The notes under the pieces were generated by a model, which did not search any database, was not told the DNA's origin, and worked only from the letters and a program-made list of their open reading frames with translations. From contig JBOGEB010000244.1 of NCBI GenBank assembly GCA_050743125.1, forward strand, positions 1-5,578: a stretch of DNA of 5,578 nucleotides, in the 5' to 3' direction. Source of the stretch: JBOGEB01 sp050743125. GTDB taxonomy: Bacteria > Actinomycetota > Nitriliruptoria > Euzebyales > Egibacteraceae. The translations under genes and the position numbers were made by a program. Shown here one piece after another: positions 4,586 through 5,578 of the stretch (the stretch's first letter is position 1; every line of letters starts with the position of its first letter).

Positions 4586-5551
4586 GTGCCCGAGCTGCCG
4601 GAGGTGCAGGCCCACGCTGAGCGGCTGGAGGTGTGGCTGTGCGGGGCGGCGTTGCGGCATGTCTCACCGCTCGCCTTCGCGGCGCTGAAGACGTACGCGC
4701 CGCCGCCGGACGCCGCGGTCGGCAGGACGCTCGAGTCGGTGACCCGGCGCGGGAAGCTGCTCGTGCTCGGCTTCGGCGAGGTGAGCCACGTCGTCCACCT
4801 CATGCAGGGCGGCCGGCTGCGTCCTGACAGCGGCCGGGCGGCCAGGCCGAGGGGCGGGTTGATGCGGTGGCGCTTCGACCCCGCGGGTGAGGGCGGTGGC
4901 GAAGCCGCCGCCGGCGGGCGGGGATCAGAAAGGGTGTTGGTGCTGACCGAGGCCGGGACCGAGCGCAAGGCCGGGGTGTGGGTGGTCGCGGGGGATCCGC
5001 TCACGCAGCCGCCGCTCGACGAGCTCGGCCTGGAGGCAGACGTCGTCGAGCCCAGCGAGCTGGCGCGCCTGCTCGGGGCGCGCTCGCAGCGGCTGCACAC
5101 GTTCCTCCGCGACCAGCGGAGGATCGCCGGGCTCGGGCGCCGGCTCGCCAACGAGGTCTGCCACCGCGCGGGCCTGTCGCCGTTCGTCACGACGACCGCC
5201 CTCGGCGAGGCCGGCGCCGCCCGGGTCGTTGAGGCGATCCGCGCGGTGGTGGACGAGGGGCTGGCGTTCGAGCGCTCGCGCGAGGAGGGTGAGGGCGCCG
5301 CCCGAGGGCGGAACCCCAGAGGGGACCCTGGACCCGAGATGAGCCTGTCGAAGCAGCGGCCCGCCGCCGTCCACAACCGCGCCGGCGAGGCCTGCCCAGC
5401 CTGCGGCGACACCGTCCGCGCCGTGTCCTACCGCGACTACACCGTCAACTACTGTCCGGCCTGCCAGACCGGCGGGAAGGTGCTGGCGGACAATGTCTAC
5501 AGCCGGCTCGGCATCGAGCGGGAGGCCCAGCCTCCCCGCCCCCGTCGTTAA
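4586..5551 (+). CDS. Fpg/Nei-family DNA glycosylase (formamidopyrimidine-DNA glycosylase-like)
   Basis: A 321-residue protein of the Fpg/MutM-Nei family. Family members excise oxidised bases and nick at the resulting abasic site. The GTG at 4586 is chosen because it yields (M)PELPEVQ, placing the catalytic N-terminal Pro and Glu directly after the initiator. The open frame runs further upstream but is then antisense to greA. Other features: Lys57 in RRGKLLVL, HLMQGGRL at 71-78 (the family's HLgMtG region), a helix-two-turn-helix part with RIAGLGRRLANEVCHRAGLSPF at 179-200, and a zinc finger with Cys270, Cys273, Cys290 and Cys293 (CPACG...YCPACQ). Two oddities: the usual GIGN in the H2TH loop reads GLGR, and two Gly/Ala/Arg-rich inserts (about 98-116 and 234-251) make it longer than the usual roughly 270-290 residues. 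The catalytic residues are intact, so it is probably an active glycosylase, but substrate preference cannot be read. About 28 residues follow the zinc finger. Confidence 0.9.
   Translation: MPELPEVQAHAERLEVWLCGAALRHVSPLAFAALKTYAPPPDAAVGRTLESVTRRGKLLVLGFGEVSHVVHLMQGGRLRPDSGRAARPRGGLMRWRFDPAGEGGGEAAAGGRGSERVLVLTEAGTERKAGVWVVAGDPLTQPPLDELGLEADVVEPSELARLLGARSQRLHTFLRDQRRIAGLGRRLANEVCHRAGLSPFVTTTALGEAGAARVVEAIRAVVDEGLAFERSREEGEGAARGRNPRGDPGPEMSLSKQRPAAVHNRAGEACPACGDTVRAVSYRDYTVNYCPACQTGGKVLADNVYSRLGIEREAQPPRPRR
4885..4895 (+). repeat. 11-bp direct repeat copy 1, at the first insert in the glycosylase gene
   Basis: GGGTGAGGGCG at the left edge of the DNA encoding the first Gly-rich insert. It is followed at once by GGTGGC-GAA-GCCGCC, a near-perfect short hairpin (one T opposite G). 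The same word recurs at 5287-5297 at the second insert. Confidence 0.6.
5287..5297 (+). repeat. 11-bp direct repeat copy 2, at the second insert in the glycosylase gene
   Basis: GGGTGAGGGCG again, 402 bases after the first copy, here at the start of the insert ahead of the zinc-finger linker. It is followed by CCGCCC-GA-GGGCGG and CCCC-AGA-GGGG, two short perfect inverted repeats. The phases of the two copies are the same (402 is a multiple of 3), so both encode the same residues, G-E-G, within A/E-G-E-G. Confidence 0.6.
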
Positions 5552-5578
5552 GCACCCGGGTCGAATAACGTTGTCGTT

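Noticed and set aside
5552..5578. Possible signal after the glycosylase stop
   Set aside because: Only 27 bases remain and they show no complete hairpin or start site.

Overview
The window is GC-rich throughout, with strongly G/C-biased third codon positions in its real genes. Its GreA and Fpg-like proteins look actinobacterial. My best guess is a soil-type actinomycetota, possibly of class Thermoleophilia, because the Fpg-like protein resembles a variant I associate with that group. The taxonomic call is inference from memory, not a search.

Left two thirds (about 194 to 2898, minus strand): a compact lasso-peptide biosynthetic operon. Reading along the minus strand it contains a 43-residue precursor peptide (2767..2898), an asparagine-synthetase-like lasso cyclase (910..2739), a PqqD-like leader-binding protein (626..913) and a transglutaminase-fold leader peptidase (194..616). 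This is the A-C-B1-B2 order common in actinobacterial lasso clusters. The B1 protein binds the leader through its YxxP motif, B2 cuts after Thr-Arg, and C activates an acid side chain with ATP and closes a macrolactam. The predicted core is AGGGPNIDFAEAAPQA, with a ring from Ala1 to Asp8. A 20-bp perfect dyad plus a third half-site lies just upstream of the precursor, and a small hairpin sits on its stop codon. No ABC transporter (gene D) is visible. The operon ends convergently against the 3' end of an unidentified plus-strand gene (1..156).

Middle (3011..4020): a minus-strand gene for a protein with about five membrane segments and unknown function, directly upstream of the lasso operon. 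Behind it is a gene-free stretch of about 390 bases holding a stem-loop and a 44-bp perfect palindrome.

Right third (4021..5578): greA (minus) and a divergent Fpg/Nei-family DNA glycosylase gene (plus), which look like ordinary chromosomal genes. The glycosylase carries a variant helix-two-turn-helix loop and two Gly-rich in-frame insertions whose DNA shares an 11-bp word. The most noteworthy content is the lasso cluster and its unusual precursor. The second is the palindromic intergenic element next to greA.
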